Shown here: positions 9,486 through 18,609 of the stretch, one piece after another | How the letters are laid out: every line of letters starts with the position of its first letter | How positions within the stretch are numbered: position 1 is the first letter of the stretch | Source of the DNA: Litorilituus lipolyticus | GTDB lineage: Bacteria; Pseudomonadota; Gammaproteobacteria; Enterobacterales; Alteromonadaceae | Assembly (NCBI RefSeq): GCF_006439335.1 | Contig: NZ_SAWY01000021.1 | Coordinates: forward strand, 1 to 64,000 | Direction: 5' to 3' | Length of the DNA stretch: 64,000 nt | The notes under the pieces: generated by a model | What the model was told of the DNA's origin: nothing | Database searches by the model: none | The model's input: only the letters and a program-made list of their open reading frames with translations | Translations under genes and position numbers: made by a program

Positions 9486-9971
9486 TTATGAAAGTTTTTT
9501 CTCCCAAAACATAGCTTTCCCCATTTTTTCATCAAGCTCGTAGCCCGCAAAGCCGAGCTTTTTATAAGCGTTTTGAGCAACTATATTCCCTTCGAGAACT
9601 TCTAAAGTTAATTTACAACATCCCTTTTGCTTGGCAATTTTTTCAACTTCATCAAATAAAAGGCCACTTATTCCCATGCCTCTATATTCAGATAAAACAC
9701 CGCAATCGTGTATATTTATTAAGGGCTTACATTTGAATGTTGAAAAGCCTTCTACACAATTGATGATTCCAGCGGGCTTGTCATCTACATAACATAACAC
9801 AGTAAAGACATCTGAGCGTTTCGCTAAACTTGCTACTAAGTTTTGCTTTACATGCTCTGAAAGTGGTTCACCTCCTCCCATGGGATCTAAAGCATAAGCA
9901 TTTAATAACATCACTAAATCTGAAGCGTGTTGCTCATTATCATAATCAGCATGAATTAACGTAATCGTCAT
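9486..9971 (-). CDS. GNAT family N-acetyltransferase
   Basis: This is a 161-residue protein. The start at 9971 (MTITLIHADY) is chosen because GAAGGAA lies just upstream; the frame can begin at 9989. The acetyl-CoA binding motif A is visible as VLSEYRGMGISGLLFDEVEKIA, followed by LTLEVLEGNIVAQNAYKKLGF, the usual GNAT strand and helix ending. It transfers acetyl from acetyl-CoA to an unknown amine. No neighbour suggests a substrate. Confidence 0.88.
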   Translation of the reverse strand: MTITLIHADYDNEQHASDLVMLLNAYALDPMGGGEPLSEHVKQNLVASLAKRSDVFTVLCYVDDKPAGIINCVEGFSTFKCKPLINIHDCGVLSEYRGMGISGLLFDEVEKIAKQKGCCKLTLEVLEGNIVAQNAYKKLGFAGYELDEKMGKAMFWEKKLS

Positions 9972-10038
9972 TGAAGTTCCTTCAAACAAAATATAGGTGG
10001 GTTTTACAATTTTTTATAAGGCACACTATACTCTAAAA

Positions 10039-11037
10039 ATGACTGATAAAAAGCACACTTGCCAATATAAAGACCCTAATAATACGGATCATTCATCATA
10101 TTGTTGTAAGGAAGCAGCCAATAGTTCAGGTTATTGTTTTTGGCATGATAAAAACACAGACAAATCAACACCCGACGTGAAAGGCAAATTAGAGTTGCAC
10201 GCAAAAAGTGGTGGTATGCTTCGTGGCATAAAGTTAAGTAAAGCCCAACTCGAAGGTATAGATTTAGTTAATCACGGTCATAAACAAGGCTATGACTTTT
10301 CTCATGCAGATTTTTATCATGCCAACTTAAAAAGTGGTCATTTATTCAATATCAATTTAATGAATGCCAGTGTTATGAAAGCAGATTTAAGGGACTCTAA
10401 CCTTAACTGTGCCAACCTAGAGAAAACTAACATGCTAGGCGTTAAATGGTCTGGTAGTAAATTTGAAAATGTCAAAATCGGCTCTAAACTAAAACAAGAA
10501 TACGATGCTAAAAATGCTCAAATAAACAAAGACATGGCTGCATCTATTGATTATTTAGAACAAGCAGAAGAGATTTACCGTGATTTAAGAAAGCATGCCG
10601 AGCACGAAGGTATCTTTAGTCTTTCAGGCTTCTTTATTCAAAAAGAATTAACCATGAGACGATTACAACTTCCCAGATACAGCATCGCTAGATTACTTTC
10701 TAAAATGGTAGATATATTTTGCGGTTACGGTGAAGCACCTTTAAGAATCATAGGCTTATCTGTCATTATTATTATTGTTTGTGCGATTTTATATTCATTT
10801 ACAGGGTTAAATTATCAAGATACCGTTCAAACTATTAGCAGCGAGCAAAGTTTGCAGCAAAACATACAGTTTTTTTTCTCTTCTCTTTATTACTCAGTTG
10901 TCACCTTTACTACCTTAGGTTACGGTGATTTCACGCCAGTTGGTTTATCTCGAGCAATAGCAGCTATGGAAGCTTTTACTGGTAGTTTTACTATCGCCTT
11001 ATTCGTCGTTGTTTTTGTTAAGAAAATGACAAGGTAG
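10039..11037 (+). CDS. Pentapeptide-repeat protein fused to a two-TM potassium channel pore
   Basis: This is a 332-residue membrane protein. The ATG at 10039 (MTDKKHTCQY) is preferred to an upstream GTG at 9997. Residues about 7-37 hold a Cys/His cluster (CQYKDP...YCCKEA...YCFWH) that could bind a metal. Pentapeptide repeats of the A(D/N)LXX type follow (about 65-140; FSHADFYHANLKSG, KADLRDSNLNCANLE). After a helical linker come TM1 (about 235-255), a pore loop with the K+ selectivity sequence TTLGYGDFTP, and TM2 to the C-terminus. It is likely a potassium or cation channel with a cytoplasmic pentapeptide module. What gates it is unknown. Confidence 0.88.
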   Translation: MTDKKHTCQYKDPNNTDHSSYCCKEAANSSGYCFWHDKNTDKSTPDVKGKLELHAKSGGMLRGIKLSKAQLEGIDLVNHGHKQGYDFSHADFYHANLKSGHLFNINLMNASVMKADLRDSNLNCANLEKTNMLGVKWSGSKFENVKIGSKLKQEYDAKNAQINKDMAASIDYLEQAEEIYRDLRKHAEHEGIFSLSGFFIQKELTMRRLQLPRYSIARLLSKMVDIFCGYGEAPLRIIGLSVIIIIVCAILYSFTGLNYQDTVQTISSEQSLQQNIQFFFSSLYYSVVTFTTLGYGDFTPVGLSRAIAAMEAFTGSFTIALFVVVFVKKMTR

Positions 11038-11180
11038 TTTGGAACGATTTCTCACGCTCAATTAATATTCATCATAAAGATTCTTTTTGAAATATCTTTA
11101 ATTATGCTCTTCTGCTAAATACTAAGCCCTGATAGAATAGCGCCATTATTATTACTGCCATATTACGGAATTTTTGTTCA

Positions 11181-12881
11181 ATGCGTACTAGCCAATATTT
11201 ACTGTCTACTTTAAAAGAAACACCTGCCAGTGCAGAAGTAATCAGCCATCAGTTAATGCTGCGTGCTGGTTTAGTGAGAAATGTTGCTTCTGGTTTATAC
11301 ACTTGGTTACCAACGGGTTTAAAAGTACTTAAAAAAGTTGAAAACATTGTTCGTGAAGAAATGCAAAGAGCTGGTTCAAATGAAGTATTGATGCCTATGG
11401 TTCAACCTGCAGACTTATGGGAAGAATCAGGCCGTTTAAATGACTATGGTCCAGAGTTGTTACGCTTAAACGATCGCCACAACCGTGATTTTGTTTTAGG
11501 GCCAACTCACGAAGAAGTTATCACTAAATTAGTAGCAAATGAACTAAGCAGTTATAAGCAGTTACCATTAAATGTCTTTCAGATTCAAACTAAATTCCGT
11601 GATGAAATACGCCCTCGATTTGGCGTAATGCGTGGCCGTGAATTCTTAATGAAAGATGCGTACACTTTCCATTTAGAGCATGAATGTTTAGAGAAAACCT
11701 ATCAAAAAATGTTCGATGCCTATTGTCGAATTTTTGATAGACTAGGTTTAGATTACCGCCCAGTTATTGCTGATACTGGTTCTATCGGTGGCGATGCTTC
11801 TCATGAGTTCCATGTTTTAGCTGATTCAGGTGAAGACGATATTGCTTTTAGTGATGCCAGTGATTTCGCTGCCAATGTAGAAAAGGCTGAAGCCCTTGCA
11901 CCAAGTGGTGAACGTGAAGAGCCCTCCAAAGATATTGAATTAGTTGAGTTAAAACTTGAGCGTTTAATTAAAACTACTGATACGCCGTTAAATGCCAGTG
12001 TAAAAACCTTATTAGTACAGGGTACTGCTACCGATGACGAATCAGAAAAATTTGTCGCTCTAGTACTACGTGGTGATCATCAACTTAATGAAGTAAAAGC
12101 GGAGAATCTACCAAGCGTTGCTTCGCCATTAACACTTGCTACAGAAGAACAAATATCTGCTCTTGTTAACTGTCATAGCACTTCATTAGGCCCTAAAGGC
12201 TTATCTGTTGAAGTTATAGTTGATCGCAGTGCTGCACACTTGAGTGATTTTACCTGTGGCGCTAATGAGAATAACCGTTCGTACACAGGCGTTAACTGGC
12301 AGCGTGACTGCGGAGATATTACAGTAGCTGATATTCGTAACGTAGTTGAAGGCGACCCAAGCCCATGTGGTAAGGGCAACATTGTGATTAAGCGCGGTAT
12401 TGAAGTCGGTCATATTTTCCAATTAGGCCAAAAATATGCTGAAGCGATGAATTGTGCAGTATTAAATGAAGGTGGCAAAAACCAAACATTAACTATGGGA
12501 TGTTATGGTATTGGTGTTTCTCGAATTGTTGCTGCTGCCATTGAACAAAACCATGATAAATACGGTATTAAATGGCCAAAAGCTATCGCACCATTTCAAG
12601 CAGCTATCGTACCAATGAATATGGCAAAGTCTGCTCGTGTAAAAGAGACTGCCGAATCATTATATGAGCAATTACTACAAGACGGCGTTGAAGTATTGTT
12701 TGATGATAGAAAAGAGCGTCCTGGTGTTATGTTTGCAGATCATGAACTCATGGGCACGCCTCTATTATTAATTGTTGGCGAGCGTAACTTAGATGAGAAA
12801 AAGGTCGAACTTAAAAACCGTATTACTGGCGAAAAGACTTTAATTGCCATTGAAGATGTTAAGGCTTTGTTTTCTAACTAA
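11181..12881 (+). CDS. proS: Proline-tRNA ligase (bacterial type)
   Basis: This 566-residue class II synthetase attaches proline to tRNA-Pro. It has the standard bacterial layout: motif 1 and 2 region ([16 protein letters not shown]), a YbaK-like editing insertion (about 230-390) that clears misacylated Ala, motif 3 ([13 protein letters not shown]), and an anticodon-binding domain (about 470-566, ending [17 protein letters not shown]). The length equals the usual 570 or so. The ribosome site before ATG 11181 is weak. A terminator follows at 12907. Confidence 0.98.
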   Translation: MRTSQYLLSTLKETPASAEVISHQLMLRAGLVRNVASGLYTWLPTGLKVLKKVENIVREEMQRAGSNEVLMPMVQPADLWEESGRLNDYGPELLRLNDRHNRDFVLGPTHEEVITKLVANELSSYKQLPLNVFQIQTKFRDEIRPRFGVMRGREFLMKDAYTFHLEHECLEKTYQKMFDAYCRIFDRLGLDYRPVIADTGSIGGDASHEFHVLADSGEDDIAFSDASDFAANVEKAEALAPSGEREEPSKDIELVELKLERLIKTTDTPLNASVKTLLVQGTATDDESEKFVALVLRGDHQLNEVKAENLPSVASPLTLATEEQISALVNCHSTSLGPKGLSVEVIVDRSAAHLSDFTCGANENNRSYTGVNWQRDCGDITVADIRNVVEGDPSPCGKGNIVIKRGIEVGHIFQLGQKYAEAMNCAVLNEGGKNQTLTMGCYGIGVSRIVAAAIEQNHDKYGIKWPKAIAPFQAAIVPMNMAKSARVKETAESLYEQLLQDGVEVLFDDRKERPGVMFADHELMGTPLLLIVGERNLDEKKVELKNRITGEKTLIAIEDVKALFSN

Positions 12882-12906
12882 TTGTCACGTCGTTCCTCAT
12901 TGCTAG

Positions 12907-12930
12907 AAAGGGCCTACAGGGCCCTTTTTT
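12907..12930 (+). terminator. Rho-independent terminator after proS
   Basis: The stem AAAGGGCC/GGCCCTTT (12907-12914 and 12920-12927) has the short loop TACAG, and the T-run continues to 12930. It lies 25 bp after the proS stop. Confidence 0.92.
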
Positions 12931-13092
12931 ATTGTTTTAATATTGTATATCTTCCTTTATAGCTAAATGTTTCATATTTATATTATTTTTCATTTAAAAA
13001 AAACAAATAAACAGTTTCAATCATGAAGAAAATTGGCAACAATGGAGTCAATAATCACCCATAAATTCATATATTAAAGAAGTGCCAATCTC

Positions 13093-14313
13093 ATGAAAGC
13101 TATTACAAAATCATCTAAATTAAACAAGGTTTGTTATGATATTAGAGGTCAAATAGCAGCAGAAGCCCGTCGTCTTGAAGATGAAGGCCATAAAATTCTT
13201 AAATTGAATATTGGCAACCCTGCCCCGTTTGGTTTTGAAGCACCTGATGACATTTTAAAAGACGTTATACATAACTTGCCTAGCTCGCAAGGTTATTCAG
13301 AGTCTCAAGGCATTTATTCCGCTCGTGTTGCTGTTATGCAGTACTTTCAACAGCAAAACATTAAAGATGTGAGCGTTGACGATATCTATATTGGAAATGG
13401 CGTCAGTGAACTAATTGTTATGGCAATGCAGGCACTGTTAAATAATGATGATGAAGTATTAATACCAGCTCCTGATTACCCGCTTTGGACTGCATCAGTT
13501 GCATTGTCTGGCGGTACTCCTGTTCATTATCACTGTGATGATGAAAACTTTTGGTACCCTAATTTAGAAGATATGGCCGCCAAAATAACTAAAAAAACTA
13601 AAGCCATTGTATTGATTAATCCAAATAATCCTACGGGCGCTGTTTATCCAGAAGAAATATTACTTGGTATTATCGAACTAGCTCGTAAACATAACTTAAT
13701 AATCTTTAGTGATGAGATTTATGACAAGATTTTATACGATGAAGCCACTCATATTCCTACAGCAAGTTTGGCGCAAGATGTTTTAATTCTAACAATGGGT
13801 GGTTTATCTAAAAACTACCGTATTGCAGGCTTTAGAGCTGGCTGGATGGTCGTTTCAGGCCCCAAAATACACGCTGAAGATTATTTAGAGGGCTTAAACA
13901 TTCTCTCTTCTATGCGACTCTGTGCTAACGTGCCATGCCAACACGCGATTCAAACCGCTTTAGGTGGCTACCAAAGCATCAATGAGCTGATCACAGGTGA
14001 TGGTCGTCTACTAAAACAGCGTAATATCGCAGCAAAAATGATCAATGATATTGACGGGTTATCTTGTCATCCAGCAATGGGCGCGCTTTACTTATTTGTA
14101 AAAGTTGATAATGCGAAATTTAATATCACTGATGATGAAAAAATGATATTAGATTTACTTAAACAAGAAAAAATACTGCTTGTACATGGTCGTGCCTTTA
14201 ATATCAAAGACAGTAACTATTTCAGATTGGTCTTTTTACCTCATGTAGATGAGCTGGTCCCTGCCCTTGAGCGATTGAAAAACTTTTTTGAAACCTATAA
14301 ACAAGTTAACTAA
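13093..14313 (+). CDS. alaA: Alanine aminotransferase AlaA (PLP-dependent, class I)
   Basis: This is a 406-residue cytoplasmic enzyme that makes alanine from pyruvate and glutamate. It is close in length and sequence style to E. coli AlaA (YfbQ, 405). Visible marks are the N-terminal DIRGQIAAEARRLE and LNIGNPAPFGFEAP, the PLP pocket NPNNPTGAVYP and SDEIYDKI, and the PLP-binding Lys240 in GGLSKNYRIAGFRAGW. It is monocistronic, with its own terminator shared with the convergent CoA-transferase gene. Confidence 0.95.
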   Translation: MKAITKSSKLNKVCYDIRGQIAAEARRLEDEGHKILKLNIGNPAPFGFEAPDDILKDVIHNLPSSQGYSESQGIYSARVAVMQYFQQQNIKDVSVDDIYIGNGVSELIVMAMQALLNNDDEVLIPAPDYPLWTASVALSGGTPVHYHCDDENFWYPNLEDMAAKITKKTKAIVLINPNNPTGAVYPEEILLGIIELARKHNLIIFSDEIYDKILYDEATHIPTASLAQDVLILTMGGLSKNYRIAGFRAGWMVVSGPKIHAEDYLEGLNILSSMRLCANVPCQHAIQTALGGYQSINELITGDGRLLKQRNIAAKMINDIDGLSCHPAMGALYLFVKVDNAKFNITDDEKMILDLLKQEKILLVHGRAFNIKDSNYFRLVFLPHVDELVPALERLKNFFETYKQVN

Positions 14314-14362
14314 TAAACAGAGTTATCAGTAAGAGTTTTATCGAAAAGCACTCTTTAAGAAT

Positions 14363-14395
14363 AAAAACGATTAACATAAGTTAATCGTTTTTTTA
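14363..14395. terminator. Bidirectional terminator between alaA and the CoA-transferase gene
   Basis: Perfect 11-bp arms AAAACGATTAA (14364-14374) and TTAATCGTTTT (14381-14391) flank a 6-nt loop, with A and T runs on the two sides. It serves both convergent genes. Confidence 0.9.
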
Positions 14396-14421
14396 ATTGG
14401 ATTAAAGATAACCAAAATTAA

Positions 14422-15711
14422 CTATTGGGAGTTAATATGCCAAAGTTGATTCGCTTGTGCTGATAACTCTTCTCTAAAGTCTGGATGCGCGATAGCAATC
14501 AGTGCCTCAGCCCTTTCTTTTAGGCTTTTTCCTCGCAAATTAGCAACGCCATACTCAGTCACAATATAGTGAACATGCGCTCTCGTTGTTACTACACCTG
14601 CCCCACTATCAAGGGTAGGAACTATCCTTGATAGTTGGCCGCGTTTAGCCGTTGAAGGTAAAGCAATCACAGCTTTTCCTCCTTTTGATAGATTAGCACC
14701 ACGGATAAAATCCATTTGACCGCCAACACCTGAATAAATTGAAGTACCGATTGAATCTGCACAAACTTGTCCCGTTATATCAACCTGTAGCGCACTATTA
14801 ATTGCAGCGACATTATCATTACGACGAATAATTGAAGTATCATTAACATATTCAATGTCTAAAAAAGCGACTTGAGGATTATCATCAACAAAATCATAGA
14901 GCTTTTGAGTACCAGCAGCAAAGCCTGTGACGATTTTACCTGGGTGAACTTTCTTTAATTTGTTGGTAATGGCACCGGCTTCTATTAACTCAAGCACACC
15001 ATCTGAGAACATCTCAGTATGAATACCTAAGTCTTTTCTATTTTTTAAACAAGCCAATACTGCATCAGGAATAGCTCCTATCCCCATTTGCAAACAATCA
15101 CCATCATCTATTAATGCTGCTACATTTTCTCCAATCGCTTGAGTTACATCATCTAACTTAGCCTTAGGGTGTTGTGGTAACTCATCTTCTTGCCAATAAA
15201 CACTATGAAATCTATCGTAAGAAATAAAGGCATCACCATGGGTTCTAGGCATTCTGGGGTTAATATGGGCAATAATTTTCTTTGCCATTTGACAGGCCGC
15301 ATTGGTTGCTTCAACAGACACCCCCATAGTACACATACCATGTTTATCAGGAGGAGAAACTTGAATAATAGCTGTATCTATAGCTTGCTCTTTCGACCTA
15401 AATAATTTAGGTAATTCAGACAAAAATATAGGTACGTAATCAGCCTTACCTTGTGCAATTAAAGGACGCGTTGATGTACTAGTGAAGTAACAACGATGCC
15501 TCAGGTGAGAAGTTAGCGATTCGTCAGCCAATACTTCTCCTCTTTCTGTATGCAACTGCATTAAGGTTAAGTTCTTACGCGTTTTAGCATGTGTTGCTAA
15601 TGCTGAGAATAAGACTCTCGGCGTAGCCGCCATTGAGTGAGTCCAGATGTATTCATTATCTTCAATAGTAGATATTGCTTCTAAAGCGGTTTTGCATATG
15701 TTCACTGACAT
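14422..15711 (-). CDS. Acetyl-CoA hydrolase/transferase family protein (Cat1/4-hydroxybutyrate CoA-transferase type)
   Basis: This 429-residue enzyme moves CoA between acyl groups, commonly acetyl-CoA and another carboxylate. The ATG at 15711 (MSVNICKT) is chosen over an in-frame TTG at 15723. The catalytic Glu is in GIHTEMFSDGVLELIE, and the glycine-rich GVGGQMDFIRGA and VTEYGVANLRGKS segments are family hallmarks. The exact acyl substrate cannot be told from sequence. It stands alone between two terminators. Confidence 0.9.
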   Translation of the reverse strand: MSVNICKTALEAISTIEDNEYIWTHSMAATPRVLFSALATHAKTRKNLTLMQLHTERGEVLADESLTSHLRHRCYFTSTSTRPLIAQGKADYVPIFLSELPKLFRSKEQAIDTAIIQVSPPDKHGMCTMGVSVEATNAACQMAKKIIAHINPRMPRTHGDAFISYDRFHSVYWQEDELPQHPKAKLDDVTQAIGENVAALIDDGDCLQMGIGAIPDAVLACLKNRKDLGIHTEMFSDGVLELIEAGAITNKLKKVHPGKIVTGFAAGTQKLYDFVDDNPQVAFLDIEYVNDTSIIRRNDNVAAINSALQVDITGQVCADSIGTSIYSGVGGQMDFIRGANLSKGGKAVIALPSTAKRGQLSRIVPTLDSGAGVVTTRAHVHYIVTEYGVANLRGKSLKERAEALIAIAHPDFREELSAQANQLWHINSQ

Positions 15712-15812
15712 AACATTTTCCAAAATAAAATTACCTTGGATAGTGTAATTAATCTTTAGTCAGGTACTTCTGATATACATCAATAATCGCTACGGCATGA
15801 GAATTTTAACTA

Positions 15813-15842
15813 TAAAAAAAGCGACAATATTGTCGCTTTTTC
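15813..15842 (-). terminator. Terminator of the nap operon
   Basis: AAAAGCGACAAT/ATTGTCGCTTTT forms a 12-bp palindrome (15817-15840) flanked by an A-run to the left and T-run to the right. It lies about 30 bp after the napC stop, and could also block readthrough in the other direction. Confidence 0.9.
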
Positions 15843-15871
15843 GTTACAGTATGTGCTGATAAAAAGTGCTT

Positions 15872-16462
15872 TTACCAGTTTTCAACATCTTTCATGTCAG
15901 GTAGCTTATGTGCAATACCTTTATGACAATCAATACATGTTTTTTCACCCGTACCTAAAGCATCTTTGTGCATTTTTACACTACGATTACCTTGTTCTGA
16001 GAAATCCATGTATTCAAAGTTGTGACAGTTACGACATTCACGTGAATCTGTTTCTTTCATGCGTTTCCATTCACGTTCAGCCATTGAGCGTCTGTGATCA
16101 TCAAACTTTTCAGGTGTATCAATAATACCTGTCATTTTGCCCCACACTTCTTTGCTCGCTGCAATTTTACGAATAATTTTATGTGTCCATTCTTTTGGCA
16201 CATGGCAATCAGGACAAGTAGCCCTAACACCAGATCTATTCGCATAATGCACTGTTTCACGATACTCTTCATAGACATTGTTTTCCATTTCGTGACAGCT
16301 AATACAGAACTCTTCTGTATTGGTTACTTCTAAAGCAGTGTTGAAACCACCCCAGAAAATAATACCGCCAGCGAAACCGATAAGCAAAATAAACCATAAC
16401 CCCGCACTGTTTGGCGATTTTAGGTATTGCAAAATGCCTTTTTTATTATTTGCATTCGTCAT
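15872..16462 (-). CDS. napC: NapC/NirT tetraheme c-type cytochrome
   Basis: This is a 196-residue membrane-anchored quinol dehydrogenase that passes electrons to NapAB. One transmembrane helix (about 20-42) is followed by four CxxCH heme motifs (CISCH, CPDCH, CRNCH, CIDCH). It is the last gene of the nap operon, 23 bp after napB. Together with NapGH it gives the cell two possible quinol entry routes, an arrangement known in several Alteromonadales. Confidence 0.96.
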   Translation of the reverse strand: MTNANNKKGILQYLKSPNSAGLWFILLIGFAGGIIFWGGFNTALEVTNTEEFCISCHEMENNVYEEYRETVHYANRSGVRATCPDCHVPKEWTHKIIRKIAASKEVWGKMTGIIDTPEKFDDHRRSMAEREWKRMKETDSRECRNCHNFEYMDFSEQGNRSVKMHKDALGTGEKTCIDCHKGIAHKLPDMKDVENW

Positions 16463-16485
16463 TTTATTCCCCTTTCACACTAGGA

Positions 16486-16941
16486 TTATTCATTACCCAA
16501 TGACTCAACAGGCTCAAAGGTATTTTCAACCAATGGTTTAGCGTCTGCTTGAGTTACATGACATTGAGAACAAAAATAACGACGAGGAGAAACATCTGAA
16601 AGCGTTTTACCGTCACGAGTTTCAAAGTGAGTTAAACTGATCTTGGTTGCGCCCGTTTCATTGGCATACTTCCAACCATGACATGTTAAACACTTATTAC
16701 TATTAAGGTCTACACGATACCCTCTTGTTTGATGAGGGATCATTGGTGGTTGATGAACATAGTTACGCGCAATAGGATTTTTATCCTTTATCACACGCTT
16801 CATTTCATCAGCTTTTTTAGTAGCATCAAGCGTTGAGCTACCACGAAGAGATTCTACTCCTCCAGAGTTTACTTCTTCGGCTTGTAAAGACGTTGTACAG
16901 GCTAAACCTAAAACCATCACAACACTTAGTAATTTTTTCAT
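16486..16941 (-). CDS. napB: Diheme cytochrome NapB, small subunit of periplasmic nitrate reductase
   Basis: This 151-residue periplasmic protein has a signal peptide (cut near SLQAEE) and two CxxCH heme sites (CLTCH, CSQCH). It also has the NapB-typical segment PPMIPHQTRGYRVDLNSNKCL. It hands electrons to NapA. It starts two bases after the napH stop, with translation probably coupled. Confidence 0.96.
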   Translation of the reverse strand: MKKLLSVVMVLGLACTTSLQAEEVNSGGVESLRGSSTLDATKKADEMKRVIKDKNPIARNYVHQPPMIPHQTRGYRVDLNSNKCLTCHGWKYANETGATKISLTHFETRDGKTLSDVSPRRYFCSQCHVTQADAKPLVENTFEPVESLGNE

Positions 16942-16943
16942 AA

Positions 16944-17804
16944 TTATACCTCTGCCTTTTCTGGCAAAATTGTCGTTATCTTAAATACATCTTTTGAGCA
17001 AATATCTATACATCTTGCACAGTTAGTGCAATCTGCAGAAGTTATTAGTGGACCAAACCCTTTATTCTCTCCAAAAAGAGGCATTTTTAACACTTGTGGC
17101 TCAGGGCAAACAGCAAAACAGTCCATGCATTTATCACACTGCTCGCGTTTGTCCGCCGTTACCTTTATTGGACTAAAACGCCCAACTAAGTTATAAAAAG
17201 CACCTTGTGGACAGATATGACCACACCAGCCTTGCTCAACGAGTAATAAGTCAAACAAGAATATACCAACGAGTATTACCCATCCAGCTCCCATACCAAA
17301 GATCACTCCTCGGTGAAACATAGATACAGGGTTAATCAACTCCCATGCCATTGTGCCTAGGTATATAGGCAGAACCAATGTCATAGCCAAAACCCAAAAA
17401 CGAGTTTTACGAGACAATTTCGTTGATGTTCTAATTTTCAATTTTCGTCTTAACCATTGTGCTGCATCACTAATCATATTAACGGGACATACCCACGAGC
17501 AAAAAACTCTGCCGCCAAGTAAAAAATAAAAGCCTGTTATTAACATTGCACCTATTATCGCACTAGACTCTAGAAGATGACCTGCTGCAAATGCTTGCAA
17601 GGCCACAAAAGGATCTGTCATGGGCACTGTGTCTAATAAAAGACTAGAGCTCAAATTTCCTTTTATAATCCAAATGTCTAATAAAGGTCCTATTACAAAT
17701 AGTGCCAAAATACCTAATTGGCAAAACCTTCTTAATAATAAATACTTATGTGTTGCAAACCAGCCTTTTGTTTCAATGGCTTCATGACCTATAGGGTGTT
17801 TCAT
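16944..17804 (-). CDS. napH: NapH, membrane ferredoxin-type quinol dehydrogenase subunit
   Basis: This is a 286-residue inner-membrane protein with about four transmembrane helices. It has CSWVCPVNM and CGHICPQGA cysteine motifs in the membrane part and two C-terminal [4Fe-4S] sites (CDKCMDCFAVCP, CTNCARCIDICS). With NapG it oxidises quinol for nitrate reduction. It starts two bases after napG. Confidence 0.95.
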   Translation of the reverse strand: MKHPIGHEAIETKGWFATHKYLLLRRFCQLGILALFVIGPLLDIWIIKGNLSSSLLLDTVPMTDPFVALQAFAAGHLLESSAIIGAMLITGFYFLLGGRVFCSWVCPVNMISDAAQWLRRKLKIRTSTKLSRKTRFWVLAMTLVLPIYLGTMAWELINPVSMFHRGVIFGMGAGWVILVGIFLFDLLLVEQGWCGHICPQGAFYNLVGRFSPIKVTADKREQCDKCMDCFAVCPEPQVLKMPLFGENKGFGPLITSADCTNCARCIDICSKDVFKITTILPEKAEV

Positions 17805-17806
17805 AA

Positions 17807-18565
17807 TTAACCTCCCTCCGGTACACGATCAGGTAAATCAAGCACTTCATCAATTAACGACCCACCAGCTTTGTCTTTTTCAATCCAACCCCAGCGGTAA
17901 TGCTTACCCAACTCACCTTTTGCAATTTCACGAGGTAACACCTTAATTGCTGCTTCAGGTAATGGACATGCATGCTCACATTTACCACAACCTGTACACT
18001 TATCAGAGTGAACCGTTGGTATAAACATCGCGTGATGCCCTGTCCGCGTGTTTCGTTGTACCTCAAGAGTAATTGCTTCATCAATCAAAGGGCAAACCCG
18101 ATGACAAATATCACAACGCAACCCTTGTGTGTTGAGGCACGTTTCTTGGTCTAATAATACAGCAAGTCCCATTTGAGCATCATTTATAGATTCAAGCTCA
18201 GGGGAAATTGCACCTGTAGGACATGCCTCCTGACAAGGAATATCTTCACACATTTCACATGGGATAATATTCGCATCAAAGTAAGGCGTACCCGTTGTAA
18301 CAGGTTCAAATAATTTGCCGAGTTTCAACGTGTCATAAGGACAAGCTTCAACACAAAGACCACAACGAACACAAGCAGCTAAAAAGTCTTCCTCGATCAA
18401 AGCGCCAGGTGGTCGTAAACATTGAGCAGCTAAACTTTGAGATTGCTTGGCATAACCAGCAAGCCCCGTAGCTAATAAACCTACACCACAAATTCCACGA
18501 CTAGCATCAGTGATTAGCTGACGTCTAGACATTTTTCTTGCTTGATAAGGTTTTGAACTGCTCAT
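17807..18565 (-). CDS. napG: NapG, periplasmic ferredoxin-type protein
   Basis: This is a 252-residue protein with a twin-arginine-like N-terminus ([14 protein letters not shown]) and four cysteine clusters for [4Fe-4S] centres ([47 protein letters not shown]). It works with NapH in electron transfer to the NapC/NapB/NapA chain. It lies 44 bp after napA. Confidence 0.95.
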   Translation of the reverse strand: MSSSKPYQARKMSRRQLITDASRGICGVGLLATGLAGYAKQSQSLAAQCLRPPGALIEEDFLAACVRCGLCVEACPYDTLKLGKLFEPVTTGTPYFDANIIPCEMCEDIPCQEACPTGAISPELESINDAQMGLAVLLDQETCLNTQGLRCDICHRVCPLIDEAITLEVQRNTRTGHHAMFIPTVHSDKCTGCGKCEHACPLPEAAIKVLPREIAKGELGKHYRWGWIEKDKAGGSLIDEVLDLPDRVPEGG

Positions 18566-18609
18566 CGTTAACTTTTAAATCTCGTTAAAATTAGTATTCA
18601 GCTAAAGCA

